From NCBI RefSeq assembly GCF_003725775.1, contig NZ_RJSG01000001.1, positions 248,262 through 312,261 on the forward strand: 64,000 nucleotides of DNA. Direction: 5' to 3'. Source of the stretch: Nocardioides marmorisolisilvae (GTDB lineage: Bacteria > Actinomycetota > Actinomycetes > Propionibacteriales > Nocardioidaceae). This document shows, one piece after another, positions 17,805-26,898 of the stretch (the stretch's first letter is position 1; each line of letters begins with the position of its first letter). The position numbers and the translations under genes are program-made. The notes beneath the pieces were generated by a model. The model did no database searches. It had not been told where the DNA came from and worked only from the letters and a program-made list of their open reading frames with translations.

Positions 17805-18299
17805 TCAGAGGTACAGGCTGCGCAGCTCGCGGTAGAGACCCTCCGGAGCGTCCTCGGTCATGCTCCGCAGCACGGACCGCACCGTGTCCACCGCGTCCTG
17901 GCCCTGGCCGGCCACCAGGCGCTGCTCGTAGCCGGAGTGGAACTCCCGGGCCACGCCCAGGGCGCCCGCTCCGCGCTCGCTCAGCCCGACCAGACGGGCC
18001 CGGCCGTCGTTCGGGTCGGGCCGGCGGACCAGGTACCCCCGGCGCTCCATGTCCTCGACGATCTGCGCAGCCCCCTGCTTGCTGATCCCGAGCCGTCCGG
18101 CCAGGTCGCTCACCGTCCGCGGCTCGGCGTGCAGCAACCGGAAGACCACGCCGTCGGAGCTGCCCAGGTCGTCGTACCCGTGGGAGGCCATCTCCTCGTG
18201 CAGCCCGCGCACGAACGCCTGGTACGCGACGAGCAGCAGGATGCCCAGGTCGGAACGTGGTCCCGGGGGCTCGGAACCCGGTTGCGCAGGAGGGATCAT
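17805..18299 (-). CDS. MarR-family transcriptional regulator
   Basis: The 164-residue winged-helix regulator carries DLAGRLGISKQGAAQIVEDM as the recognition helix-turn-helix, followed by the wing RRGYLVRRPDPNDGRARLVG. Both are diagnostic of MarR. Dimerisation helices occupy the two ends. It is transcribed divergently from a small cupin across 58 bases that hold a 26-bp palindrome, so it probably represses itself and the cupin gene in response to an unknown ligand. No catalytic or redox cysteine is present. Its presence between rplA and rplJ splits the ribosomal gene cluster. Confidence 0.9.
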   Translation of the reverse strand: MIPPAQPGSEPPGPRSDLGILLLVAYQAFVRGLHEEMASHGYDDLGSSDGVVFRLLHAEPRTVSDLAGRLGISKQGAAQIVEDMERRGYLVRRPDPNDGRARLVGLSERGAGALGVAREFHSGYEQRLVAGQGQDAVDTVRSVLRSMTEDAPEGLYRELRSLYL

Positions 18300-18313
18300 G
18301 CCCCCAGAATAGC

Positions 18314-18339
18314 CAAGCGAACTTGTTCAAGTGCGCTTG
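18314..18339. promoter_or_regulatory. palindromic operator between marR and cupin genes
   Basis: Two 12-base arms, CAAGCGAACTTG and CAAGTGCGCTTG, are inverted around a central TT with one mismatch (the second arm reads CAAGCGCACTTG on the other strand). The site sits in the 58-base divergent spacer, where both promoters must lie. Binding of the adjacent MarR protein here is the obvious inference. Confidence 0.7.
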
Positions 18340-18357
18340 TCTAGTTGAGGAGCACCC

Positions 18358-18732
18358 ATGTACGTCATCCGCGGTGCCGAGGCGCAGGTCTTCGACCTGC
18401 CCGGCATCACCTTCACCGCCCTGGCCGCACCGAGCCGGGGATCTGCCGAGCTCTGCGCCTGGCTGCTCACGGTCGAGCCCGGCCTGGAGTCCCCCGAGGC
18501 CCACACGCTGGACCACGACGAGGTCTTCCTGGTCATCGACGGGACCGTCCGGCTCGCCCCGGACGGCGAGGTCGCCGCAGCCGGCGACGTGGTCGTGGTC
18601 CCGGCCGGGGAGCCGATCCAGCTGTCCAACCCCGGCGGGGTCCCCGCCCGGGTGCACGTGGCGGTCACCGCGGGCTTCACCGCGGCGATGGCCGACGGCA
18701 GCCCGGTCGGTACGCCGCCCTGGGCCTGCTGA
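18358..18732 (+). CDS. cupin-domain protein
   Basis: The 124-residue protein forms a single cupin barrel. HTLDHDEVFLVIDGTVRLAP is cupin motif 1 with the metal-ligand His and Glu, and GDVVVVPAGEPIQLSNPGG approximates motif 2. The usual motif-2 His is replaced, so metal binding may be incomplete. ATG at 18358 has GAGGAG 7 bases upstream. It diverges from marR and probably belongs to its regulon. The substrate is unknown; small cupins act as dioxygenases, isomerases or ligand sensors. Confidence 0.82.
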   Translation: MYVIRGAEAQVFDLPGITFTALAAPSRGSAELCAWLLTVEPGLESPEAHTLDHDEVFLVIDGTVRLAPDGEVAAAGDVVVVPAGEPIQLSNPGGVPARVHVAVTAGFTAAMADGSPVGTPPWAC

Positions 18733-18735
18733 AAC

Positions 18736-18809
18736 GCTGACCCGGCAGAAACTCACGGCCCCCGAGCACCAGTCGGTGCTCGGGGGCCGTGAGTTTCTGC
18801 CGGGTCAGC
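18736..18809. repeat. perfect 35-bp inverted repeat (bidirectional terminator or palindromic element)
   Basis: Bases 18736-18770 and 18775-18809 are exact reverse complements with the 4-base loop AGTC. The arms begin GCTGACCCGGCAGAAACTCA and end next to the loop in CCCGAGCACC. It occupies the gap between the cupin stop and the rplA stop, which converge, so it can terminate both transcripts. Its length and perfection exceed what a terminator needs, and GCTGACCCGGCAG recurs at 22943-22953, hinting at a dispersed element. Confidence 0.85.
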
Positions 18810-18819
18810 TAGATGGGGC

Positions 18820-19533
18820 TCAGGCCTCGTCCTCGACCGCGACGTTGCGGGTGCGGTTCGGGTCGACCTGGACACCGGGGCCCATGGTCGTGGAGACGGT
18901 GACCTTCTTCAGGTAGCGGCCCTTGGAGCTGGCCGGCTTCAGACGGAGCACCTCCTCGAGCGCCGCGGCGTAGTTCTCCGCGAGCTGGACCTCGGAGAAC
19001 GAGGCCTTGCCGATGATGAAGTGCAGGTTCGCGTGCCGGTCGACCCGGAACTCGATCTTGCCGCCCTTGATGTCGGTCACGGCCTTGGCCACGTCCGCGG
19101 TCACGGTGCCGGTCTTCGGGTTCGGCATCAGGCCGCGCGGACCGAGCACGCGGGCGATGCGGCCCACCTTGCCCATCAGGTCCGGCGTCGCGACGGCGGC
19201 GTCGAAGTCGGTCCAACCGCCGGCGACCTTCTCGATCAGCTCGTCGCCACCGACGAAGTCGGCGCCGGCCTCACGGGCGGCGTCGGCCTTGTCGGCGTTC
19301 GCGAACACCAGGACGCGGACGGTCTTGCCGGTGCCGTTCGGCAGGCTCACGGTGCCGCGGACCAGCTGGTCGGCCTTGCGGGGGTCGACGCCGAGACGCA
19401 TGACGACGTCCACGGTCTCGTCGAACTTCTTCTTCGAGGTGGCCTTGGCGATCTTGATCGCGGCCAGCGGGGCGTAGAGCTCGTCCTTGTCGAACTGCTC
19501 AGCCGCCGCGCGGTAGGTCTTGCTGCGCTGCAT
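18820..19533 (-). CDS. rplA: 50S ribosomal protein L1
   Basis: The 237-residue L1 protein forms the mobile L1 stalk at the E site. [20 protein letters not shown] opens the protein. [20 protein letters not shown] and [16 protein letters not shown] are the invariant L1 signatures. The C-terminus (RNVAVEDEA) is acidic. It follows rplK by 86 bases on the same strand. Its stop lies 10 bases from a strong palindromic terminator, so the rplK-rplA transcript ends here and does not continue to rplJ. Confidence 0.98.
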   Translation of the reverse strand: MQRSKTYRAAAEQFDKDELYAPLAAIKIAKATSKKKFDETVDVVMRLGVDPRKADQLVRGTVSLPNGTGKTVRVLVFANADKADAAREAGADFVGGDELIEKVAGGWTDFDAAVATPDLMGKVGRIARVLGPRGLMPNPKTGTVTADVAKAVTDIKGGKIEFRVDRHANLHFIIGKASFSEVQLAENYAAALEEVLRLKPASSKGRYLKKVTVSTTMGPGVQVDPNRTRNVAVEDEA

Positions 19534-19619
19534 GGGTCTTCTCTTTCTGTGGCGGCGTCACGCGGGGGTGGCGCCAGGAAGGATGTGGTGAGCGAGCCAG
19601 CGCGGCTCTTCCACGGGTT

Positions 19620-20048
19620 TCAGTCGGTGGTGACGCCCATCGAGCGGGCGGTGCCCTCGACGATCTTCATCGCGGCCTCGACGTCGTTGGCGTTGAGGTC
19701 GGGCATCTTGGTCTCGGCGATCTCGCGGATCTGGTCCTTGGTCAGCTTGCCGACCTTGTCCTTCTGCGGGACACCGGAGCCCTTGGCGATACCGGCGGCC
19801 TTCTTGATCAGCTCTGCGGCCGGCGGCGTCTTCGTGATGAAGTCGAAGGTCCGGTCCTCGTAGATGGTGATCTCGACGGGAATGACGTTCCCGCGCATGG
19901 CCTCGGTCTGGGCGTTGTACGCCTTGCAGAAGTCCATGATGTTGACGCCGTGCGGGCCGAGCGCGGTACCGACCGGCGGAGCCGGAGTGGCGGCGCCCGC
20001 CTGCAGCTGCACCTTGACCAGTGCGGCGATCTTCTTCTTCGGAGGCAT
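19620..20048 (-). CDS. rplK: 50S ribosomal protein L11
   Basis: The 142-residue L11 has the N-terminal Pro-rich domain ([20 protein letters not shown]) and the rRNA-binding C-terminal domain (ending ARSMGVTTD), both full length. This is the thiostrepton/RelA-sensing protein of the GTPase centre. Gene order nusG-rplK-rplA is conserved in actinobacteria. Confidence 0.98.
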   Translation of the reverse strand: MPPKKKIAALVKVQLQAGAATPAPPVGTALGPHGVNIMDFCKAYNAQTEAMRGNVIPVEITIYEDRTFDFITKTPPAAELIKKAAGIAKGSGVPQKDKVGKLTKDQIREIAETKMPDLNANDVEAAMKIVEGTARSMGVTTD

Positions 20049-20137
20049 TGCTCTAGTTCTCTACTTTCTTCTCGTGGTCATGACGAGACGCGCTCTGCGC
20101 CTCTGCCACCTGGTGTTGCGTGGTGCGGTGAGCTCGG

Positions 20138-21103
20138 TCAGACCTTCTCGATCTGGCTGAAGCTCAGCTCGACCGGGGTTTCCCGGCCGAAGATCTCGAC
20201 GAGGGCCTTGACCCTCTGTGCCTCGGCGTTGATCTCGGTGATCGTCGCGTGCAGCGTGGCGAACGGGCCGTCCACCACCATCACCGAGTCGGAGACGTCG
20301 AAGTCGGCGACGGTGATCGACGGGCGGCTGGCCGGGCGGACCGGGGCACCGGTGCTCGCGGCCTCGGCGACCGCGGCGGCCTCGGCCTCGGCCTGGACGG
20401 CGGGGGCCAGCATGTTCTCGACCTCTTCGAGGCTCAGCGGCACCGGCTGGTGGCTGTGCCCGACGAAGCCGGTCACCGACGGGGTGTGCCGCACTGCGGC
20501 CCAGGACTCGTCGGTCAGGTCCATCCGGACCAGGACGTAGCCGGGGAGGACGGTGCGCTTGACCAGCTTGCGCTGCCCGTTCTTGATCTCGGCGACCTCT
20601 TCGGTGGGGACGATCACCTCGTGGATGAAGTCCTCCATGTTCAGCGAGGTGATCCGGTTCTCGAGGTTGGCCTTCACCCGGTTCTCCATGCCGGAGTAGG
20701 TGTGCACCACGAACCAGTCGCCGACCTTCTCGCGCAGCGCGGCCCGGAACTCCTCGAGCGCGTCGCCGCCCGGGGCGTCGACAGCAGCCTCGTCCTCGGC
20801 AGCCTCGTCCTCGGCGGCCTCGTCGGCAGCGTCCTCGGTGGCCTCGTCGTTGGCGTCGTCGTCAGCGGGCTCGTCAGCGGCCTCGACCTCGACCTCGGCC
20901 TCGACGACCTCGGGGGCCTCGTCGGCAGCGTCCTCGGCAACGTCCTCGGTGCTGTCCTCGGTCAGCTCGGGCTCGTCGGAGGAGGCGTCAGCGACCTCGG
21001 CCTCCGCGGAGACCTCGGCCTGCGGCTCGTCAGCGACCTCGACCGCGAGGTCGTCCTGGTCGTCGAGGACCGGCTGGTTTGCCTCGTCGTACTGCTCCGA
21101 CAC
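20138..21103 (-). CDS. nusG: transcription termination/antitermination factor NusG with acidic extension
   Basis: NusG binds the RNA polymerase clamp and couples it to Rho or the ribosome. Residues ~1-115 are an extraordinarily acidic Asp/Glu/Ala-rich extension. The NGN domain follows ([40 protein letters not shown]). An Ala/Glu insertion leads into the C-terminal KOW domain ([20 protein letters not shown], ending SFSQIEKV). I prefer the GTG at 21103 (321 residues), which has GGAG 5 bases upstream; another GTG two codons earlier is possible. It lies 54 bases downstream of secE in the same direction. Confidence 0.96.
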   Translation of the reverse strand: MSEQYDEANQPVLDDQDDLAVEVADEPQAEVSAEAEVADASSDEPELTEDSTEDVAEDAADEAPEVVEAEVEVEAADEPADDDANDEATEDAADEAAEDEAAEDEAAVDAPGGDALEEFRAALREKVGDWFVVHTYSGMENRVKANLENRITSLNMEDFIHEVIVPTEEVAEIKNGQRKLVKRTVLPGYVLVRMDLTDESWAAVRHTPSVTGFVGHSHQPVPLSLEEVENMLAPAVQAEAEAAAVAEAASTGAPVRPASRPSITVADFDVSDSVMVVDGPFATLHATITEINAEAQRVKALVEIFGRETPVELSFSQIEKV

Positions 21104-21157
21104 GTTCACTCCGTACTGAATTGATAAAGCTGAAAGGGGTGCTGCCCTGGAGGGCTG

Positions 21158-21397
21158 CTACTTGTTCGTGGTCTTCGATCCGCCGAAGACCTGGAACACG
21201 GCCTTGCCGAAGGCCAGGTCGAGGACCGACACGATCGCGATCATGAAGAGCACGAACACCATCACGACCAGGAAGTAGGTCACCAACTGCTGCTGGCTCG
21301 GCCACACGACCTTCCGCAGCTCGGCGACGACCTGTCGGTAGAACGTGACCGGGCTCGTGCGGTCGGACTTGGCCGAGCGCGCCGGGGTGTCCGTCAC
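21158..21397 (-). CDS. secE: preprotein translocase subunit SecE
   Basis: The 79-residue SecE has the conserved amphipathic segment (FYRQVVAELRKVVWPSQQQL) followed by a single transmembrane helix (VTYFLVVMVFVLFMIAIVSV). It is an essential SecYEG component. GTG at 21397 follows GGGAAGAAGGAAGCC. The open frame continues upstream but would run into the tRNA-Trp gene, so this start is preferred. The secE-nusG pair downstream of tRNA-Trp is the standard arrangement. Confidence 0.95.
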   Translation of the reverse strand: MTDTPARSAKSDRTSPVTFYRQVVAELRKVVWPSQQQLVTYFLVVMVFVLFMIAIVSVLDLAFGKAVFQVFGGSKTTNK

Positions 21398-21443
21398 GGC
21401 TTCCTTCTTCCCTTGATCGATGACTGTGTCTGATGTCCAGCGC

Positions 21444-21515
21444 AGGGCACGAGGGACTTGAACCCCCAACCCCCGGTTTTGGAGACCGGTGCTCTGCCAG
21501 TTGAGCTAGTGCCCT
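21444..21515 (-). tRNA. trpT: tRNA-Trp (anticodon CCA)
   Basis: The minus strand folds as a cloverleaf. Acceptor AGGGCAC pairs with GTGCCCT, the anticodon arm is CCGGTCTCCAAAACCGG with CCA in the loop, and the T-arm contains GGGGGTTCAAGTCCCTC. CCA is not encoded at the 3' end (GCG follows). It directly precedes secE, as in many actinobacteria. Confidence 0.95.
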
Positions 21516-21662
21516 TCGACGTCCTCCGGGCATGCAGAAGCATTGCCCGAGGACACCAAAAGAGGAGTCTACGGGGCGTCGCCAGCCAAAGTCGAACCGG
21601 CTTCACGCTCTGCCCGGGTAACCGGCTCGCGAGGCGCCAGGGGCCTCTGGGACGATGGCACC

Positions 21663-22946
21663 GTGAGCGCAGAGAACCAGCCCCTCGCCGACCAGTCCCC
21701 CGCCGAACTGGCCGCCTTCCTGGCAGCCCAGCAGCAGGCGTACACCGACCTGCAGGGCAAGGGCCTGAAGCTCGACCTGACGCGCGGCAAGCCCGCGGCG
21801 GCGCAGCTGGACCTCTCCGACGCGCTCCTCGGCCTCCCGACGGGACCGAAGGACTCCGCCGGGGTGGACACCCGCAACTACGGCGGCCTCGAGGGCATCG
21901 CGGAGCTGCGGGCGATGTTCGCCGAGCTGCTCTGGGTCGAGCCCGAGCAGGTCGTCGCCGGCGGCAACTCCAGCCTGGTGATGATGCGCGAGGTGCTCAC
22001 CGACCTCTGGCTCAAGGGCGGGGTCGACTCCGAGCGTCCGTGGAGCCAGGAGGAGAAGGTCACCTTCATCTGCCCGGTGCCCGGGTACGACCGGCACTTC
22101 ACGCTGCTCGACTGGTTCGGCATCGACACCGTCACGGTGCCGATGAACTCCGACGGTCCGGACGCCGAGGCGGTCGCTGCACTCGCCGCGAACGACCCGA
22201 GCATCAAGGGCATCTGGATCGTGCCGACCTACGCCAACCCGACCGGATCGATCGCCTCGCTCGAGGTCGCCGAGCGCCTGGCCTCGATGCCGACCGCCGC
22301 ACCGGACTTCAAGATCTTCTGGGACAACGCCTACGCGTTCCACCACCTGACCGAGGACGAGGCGAAGAGCGCCGACATCCTGTCGCTGGCCTCAGCCGCG
22401 GGGAACCCGCACCGGCCGATCATGTTCGCCTCGACCTCCAAGATCACCTACGCCGGTGCCGGCGTCGCGTTCCTGGCCGGGTCCACCGAGACGGTCTCCT
22501 GGTACACCACGCACCTCGGCAAGGGCGCCATCGGACCGGACAAGCTCAACCAGCTCCGGCACGCGCAGTTCTTCGGCAGCGCCCAGGGTGTGCGCGACCA
22601 CATGACCCAGCACCGGCTGATCATCGCGCCGAAGTTCGACGAGGTGGACCGGGTGCTGACCGAGCGCCTCGGTGGTCTCGGCGTCGCCTCCTGGACCAAG
22701 CCGACGGGCGGCTACTTCGTCAGCCTGGACGTGCTCGACGGCACCGCCTCGCGGGTCGTGCAGCTGGCCAAGGAGGCGGGCATCGCGCTGACGCCGGCGG
22801 GTGCCTCGTTCCCGAAGGGCGACGACCCGCACGACCGGAACATCCGCCTGGCGCCGACCTTCCCGGAGATGGGCGAGGTCTCCGCCGCGATGGACGGCGT
22901 CGCCACCTGCGTCCTGCTGGCCGCCGCCGAGAAGCTCGCGGGCTGA
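21663..22946 (+). CDS. PLP-dependent aminotransferase (AspT-like, class Ic)
   Basis: This is a 427-residue fold-type I aminotransferase. GKPAAAQLDLSDALLGLPTG, then NYGGLEGIAELRAMFAELL and ANPTGSI are typical. The PLP lysine is in ASTSKITYAGAGVAFLAGST and the cofactor Asp/Tyr are in FWDNAYAFHHL. Similarity is to the class Ic aspartate aminotransferases described in Corynebacterium (AspT) and not to AspC. GTG at 21663 begins VSAENQPLADQ; the frame upstream overlaps the tRNA-Trp side and lacks family sequence. An aminotransferase beside tRNA-Trp/secE is conserved in Streptomyces. Confidence 0.85.
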   Translation: MSAENQPLADQSPAELAAFLAAQQQAYTDLQGKGLKLDLTRGKPAAAQLDLSDALLGLPTGPKDSAGVDTRNYGGLEGIAELRAMFAELLWVEPEQVVAGGNSSLVMMREVLTDLWLKGGVDSERPWSQEEKVTFICPVPGYDRHFTLLDWFGIDTVTVPMNSDGPDAEAVAALAANDPSIKGIWIVPTYANPTGSIASLEVAERLASMPTAAPDFKIFWDNAYAFHHLTEDEAKSADILSLASAAGNPHRPIMFASTSKITYAGAGVAFLAGSTETVSWYTTHLGKGAIGPDKLNQLRHAQFFGSAQGVRDHMTQHRLIIAPKFDEVDRVLTERLGGLGVASWTKPTGGYFVSLDVLDGTASRVVQLAKEAGIALTPAGASFPKGDDPHDRNIRLAPTFPEMGEVSAAMDGVATCVLLAAAEKLAG

Positions 22947-22953
22947 CCCGGCA

Positions 22954-24024
22954 GTGCCCTTCGAGACGGTTGCTGCGCAACCTCCTCAGGAACCGAGTTC
23001 CGGGCACCGCGACCTGACTGCCCTGCCCAAGGCCCACCTGCACCTGCACTTCACCGGCTCGATGAGGCACGGGACGCTGCTCGAGCTCGCCGAGCGGGAC
23101 GGCATCTCACTGCCGGACGCACTGGTCACCGAGTGGCCGCCGACGCTCTCGGCAGCGGACGAGAAGGGCTGGTTCCGCTTCCAGCGCCTCTACGACGTGG
23201 CGCGGTCGGTGCTGCGCACCGAGGCCGACGTACGGCGGCTGGTGCACGAGGCGGCCGAGGACGACCAGCGCGACGGCGGGCGCTGGCTGGAGATCCAGGT
23301 CGACCCCAGCGGGTACGCCGCGAAGTTCGGCGGGATCACCGCCTTCACCGACCTGGTGCTCGACGCCGTTGCCGAGGCCTCGCGCGACGTCGGCATCGGG
23401 ATGGCGGTGGTGATCGCCGCCAACCGGACCCGGCACCCGCTCGACGCCCGCACGCTCGCCCGGCTGGCGGCCCAGTACGCCGACCGCGGGGTGGTCGGCT
23501 TCGGGCTCTCCAACGACGAGCGCCGCGGACGGACCGCCGACTTCGCGCCGGCCTTCCGGATCGCCGAGCGCGCGGGTCTGCTGCTCGCACCGCACGGCGG
23601 CGAGCTGCTCGGCCCGGACTCGGTGCGGACCTGCGTCGAGGAGCTGCACGCCGACCGCCTGGGCCACGGGGTGCGGGTCGCCGAGGATCCCGCGCTTCTG
23701 GACCGGGTCGTCGAGAAGGGCATCGCCCTGGAGCTCTGCCCGGTCTCCAACGTGGCGCTCGGCGTGTACTCCGACCTGACCTCGGTGCCGCTGCCGGAGC
23801 TGATGGCCGCGGGCGCCCAGATCGCCCTCGGCGCGGACGACCCGCTGCTGTTCGGCTCCCGGCTCGGCGCCCAGTACGCGACGATGCGCGCGGCCCACGA
23901 GCTCACCGACGAGCAGCTGGCGTCGCTGGCGCGCTCCTCGATCCACGCCTCCCGTGCCGACGACGCCACCAAGGCGGGGCTGCTGACCGAGATCGACGCC
24001 TGGTTGGGGAGAATGCCGGGATGA
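22954..24024 (+). CDS. add: adenosine deaminase family protein
   Basis: The 356-residue metallo-hydrolase shows the zinc ligands HLHLHFTG near the start, APHGGE (ligand His and catalytic Glu area), LGHGVR and GADDPLLFGS (zinc Asp pair). These are the adenosine/AMP deaminase motifs that convert adenosine to inosine. Start GTG 22954 gives VPFETVAAQPPQEPSSG before LTALPKAHLHLH. This leader is encoded by a short repeat and is not conserved; no other plausible in-frame start lies between it and the first zinc ligands. Its stop overlaps the next ATG. It might act on another adenine derivative, so the symbol is tentative. Confidence 0.85.
   Translation: MPFETVAAQPPQEPSSGHRDLTALPKAHLHLHFTGSMRHGTLLELAERDGISLPDALVTEWPPTLSAADEKGWFRFQRLYDVARSVLRTEADVRRLVHEAAEDDQRDGGRWLEIQVDPSGYAAKFGGITAFTDLVLDAVAEASRDVGIGMAVVIAANRTRHPLDARTLARLAAQYADRGVVGFGLSNDERRGRTADFAPAFRIAERAGLLLAPHGGELLGPDSVRTCVEELHADRLGHGVRVAEDPALLDRVVEKGIALELCPVSNVALGVYSDLTSVPLPELMAAGAQIALGADDPLLFGSRLGAQYATMRAAHELTDEQLASLARSSIHASRADDATKAGLLTEIDAWLGRMPG
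22957..22995 (+). repeat. short dispersed repeat forming the 5' coding end of the deaminase gene
   Basis: CCTTCGAGACGGTTGCTGCG then CAACCTCCTCAGG resembles the repeat-like block inside dnaE2 (42719-42760): both share the order CTTCGAG...GT.GCT.GCGC...CCTC...ACC. It begins 3 bases after the deaminase GTG, so it supplies codons 2-14. Membership of a wider genomic family is inferred. Confidence 0.5.
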
Positions 24025-24553
24025 GCGACAGCAGCGGCGGCCCGACGCCGGACGGGCCGCAGTTCAACCCGCAGTCGGCCTACCCGATCGGCCAGGAGCC
24101 GCCGGGTCAGGCCCCGCCGCCGACGTACGGGCAGGCCCAGTACGGCCAGCCCTACGGGCAGCAGCAGTACGGGCAGCCGCAGTACGGGCAACAGCAGTAC
24201 GTGCAGCAGCAGCCGGGCTACGGGCAGCCCTACCACCAGCCCTTCACCTCGTACGTCGCACCGGACCACCCCAAGGCCACCACCGCTCTGGTGCTCGGCC
24301 TGGTCAGCGTCGTCGGTGGCCTGATGTGCGGCCTCCCGCTGATCGCGGCGCCGTTCGCCTGGGTCACCGGGATGCGCGCCCGTCGCGAGATCCGCGAGTC
24401 GAACGGCCAGCTCGGCGGCGACGGCTCGGCGCAGGCCGGGATGATCCTCGGCATCGTCGGCACGGTGCTGCTGACCCTCGCCCTGATCGGGGTGATCCTG
24501 CTGATCGTCCTGTTCGCGGTCGACGCCCAGCGGGTCGCCGACTACGGCACCGT

Positions 24554-24557
<4 letters not shown>
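24021..24557 (+). CDS. DUF4190-type membrane protein with QPYG repeats
   Basis: This 178-residue protein starts at an ATG overlapping the deaminase stop (ATGA). Residues ~1-75 are a Gln/Pro/Tyr/Gly low-complexity cytoplasmic region (QPYGQQQYGQPQYGQQQYVQ). Two membrane helices follow (TTALVLGLVSVVGGLMCGLP and GMILGIVGTVLLTLALIGVI) separated by MRARREIRESNGQLGGDGSA, the layout of DUF4190 proteins. Function is unknown. The terminal TAG lies within a CTAG that also supplies the stop of the convergent murB. Confidence 0.75.
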
Positions 24558-25559
<1,002 letters not shown>

Positions 25560-25567
<8 letters not shown>

Positions 25568-25928
25568 GCAGCACCGCCCGTGGATTGCCCAGCACCTTCT
25601 CGCCGTTGCAGGTCACGGTGAGGGCGACCACCCGCTGGCCCTCGGACTCGGTGAGCTCGCCCTCGACCACCACCTCGACACCCTCGGCCGGGACGACCAC
25701 GGGCTTGGTGAACTTCGCGGTGAGCTCGGCGATCTGTCCGGAGTGGCCAACCGACTCGTCGACGTACCGGGCCACCAGGGCGAGGGTGTACATGCCGTGC
25801 GCGATCACACCGGGCAGGCCCACGGACAGCGCCACCGCCTCGTCCTGGTGGATCGGGTTGTGGTCGCCGCTGGCGGCGGCGTAGGCGACCAGGTCGGCCC
25901 GGGTCACGCGGTAGGTGCGGGCATCCAT
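25560..25928 (-). CDS. MaoC/HadB-like (R)-hydroxyacyl dehydratase subunit
   Basis: The 122-residue hot-dog protein carries the complete hydratase-2 motif AAASGDHNPIHQDEAVA with catalytic Asp and His. The central helix VIAHGMYTLALVARYV follows. It is the catalytic partner of the upstream HadA-like subunit (stop/start overlap TGATG). In mycobacteria HadAB dehydrates beta-hydroxyacyl-ACP in FAS-II at exactly this chromosomal location near tRNA-Trp/secE. ATG at 25928 is fixed by the overlap. Confidence 0.88.
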
Positions 25929-26335
25929 CAGGCACCTGCCTTGTGCACCAGCGTCGCGCGGGCGGTGCACACCAGGGCACCGTCGGCGTCGGTGATCGCG
26001 CTGGTCGTGGAGATGATGTCGGCGCCGCCGATCTGGCGCAGCCCGTCGACGGTGAGCTCGGCGCTCAGCCGGTCCCCCGCGAGCACCGAGCGCTCGTGGG
26101 TGAACCGCTGGTCCCCGTGCACCACGTGGTGCAGCTCGATCCCCACCGACGGGTCGACCATGAGCTCCTGCATGGCGGCGAACGCGACCACGATCGGGTA
26201 GGTGGCGGGCGCAGGTCCGCCGGCGGCGTACGGGGTTCCGGTCGCGGCGGCGAAGGCGGCCAGCGAGTCCTCGGTGACGTCGTACGGCGCGGTCGGCGGG
26301 AACGTTCGCCCCACCAGGGACTGGTCTACTGCCAC
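25928..26335 (-). CDS. HadA-like dehydratase subunit (N-terminal MaoC-like domain)
   Basis: This 135-residue hot-dog protein starts with VAVDQSLVGRTFPPTAPYDV and contains GIELHHVVHGDQRFTHERSV and VLAGDRLSAELTVDGLRQIG. These belong to the non-catalytic FAS1-like/MaoC N-terminal family that binds the acyl chain. The catalytic Asp-His motif is absent here and present in the next gene, so the two form a heterodimer as in HadAB. GTG start at 26335, downstream of the rpmG terminator, so a separate promoter is expected. Confidence 0.86.
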   Translation of the reverse strand: MAVDQSLVGRTFPPTAPYDVTEDSLAAFAAATGTPYAAGGPAPATYPIVVAFAAMQELMVDPSVGIELHHVVHGDQRFTHERSVLAGDRLSAELTVDGLRQIGGADIISTTSAITDADGALVCTARATLVHKAGA

Positions 26336-26360
26336 GCGGCGAAACTACCGGACAAAGCAG

Positions 26361-26386
26361 AACGGCACCCCCGAGGGGATGCCGTT
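26361..26386 (-). terminator. terminator after rpmG
   Basis: AACGGCACCCC pairs with GGGGATGCCGTT (one bulge) around a CGA loop. On the minus strand the stem is followed by CTGCTTTG. It lies 25 bases past the rpmG stop and 26 bases before the hadA-like start, and would insulate the two. Confidence 0.65.
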
Positions 26387-26411
26387 CGGCGATGACGTGG
26401 GTGCTGAGCGG

Positions 26412-26582
26412 TCAGCGGGTCTCGCGGTGCTCGGTGTGCGTCCGGCAGCGCGGGCAGAACTTCTTCAGCTCCAGCCGGTCGGGGTCGTTCCGGCGGTTCT
26501 TCTTGGTGATGTAGTTGCGTTCCTTGCAGTCAACGCACGCCAATGTGATCTTGGGGCGGACGTCGGAGCTCTTGCTGGCCAC
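26412..26582 (-). CDS. rpmG: 50S ribosomal protein L33 (zinc-binding form)
   Basis: The 56-residue protein reads (V/M)[18 protein letters not shown], then [20 protein letters not shown] and [10 protein letters not shown], ending EHRETR. Two CxxC pairs mark the zinc-containing C+ form of L33. GTG start at 26582. Genes for L33, HadAB, tRNA-Trp and secE are neighbours in many actinobacteria, supporting the assignment. Confidence 0.95.
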   Translation of the reverse strand: MASKSSDVRPKITLACVDCKERNYITKKNRRNDPDRLELKKFCPRCRTHTEHRETR

Positions 26583-26632
26583 GGTGTGCCTTCTTCCTGC
26601 TTGCGAAAACTTCGGTGCTGCGGGTGTGTTGC

Positions 26633-26709
26633 TGGTAGCGGGGGCGGGGCTCGATCCCGCGACCTCACGATTATGAGTCGTGCGCTCTAACCAGCTGAGC
26701 TACCCCGCC
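26633..26709 (-). tRNA. metT: tRNA-Met (elongator, anticodon CAT)
   Basis: Acceptor GGCGGGG pairs with CCCCGCT (terminal G-U). The anticodon arm CACGACTCATAATCGTG has CAT in a 7-base loop. The T-arm is GCGGGATCGAGCCCCGC, and ACCA is encoded at the end. It lacks the three G-C pairs of initiator tRNA, so it is the elongator. Confidence 0.94.
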
Positions 26710-26744
26710 TCGGTGAACAGTCGCGCTTCCGCGGCCATTCCCAG

Positions 26745-26817
26745 AGCCCCTTTACGGAATCGAACCGTAGACCTTCTCCTTACCATGGAGACGCTCTGCC
26801 GACTGAGCTAAAGGGGC
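26745..26817 (-). tRNA. thrT: tRNA-Thr (anticodon GGT)
   Basis: Acceptor GCCCCTT pairs with AAGGGGC. The anticodon arm TCTCCATGGTAAGGAGA has GGT in the loop, and the T-arm is CTACGGTTCGATTCCGTAA. CCA is not encoded. It lies 35 bases upstream of tRNA-Met and is probably co-transcribed with it. Confidence 0.94.
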
Positions 26818-26898
26818 CTGCCTTGTGGTCCTGCTTCAAGGCCGACGAGAAGGATACACAGGCGGCCCGGCGTTCGTGAAATCGGTGTGGGCGCCGTC

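Noticed and set aside
22801-22953. Upstream extension of the adenosine deaminase frame
   Set aside because: It lies wholly inside the aminotransferase gene in another frame and has Arg/Thr/Pro shadow composition.
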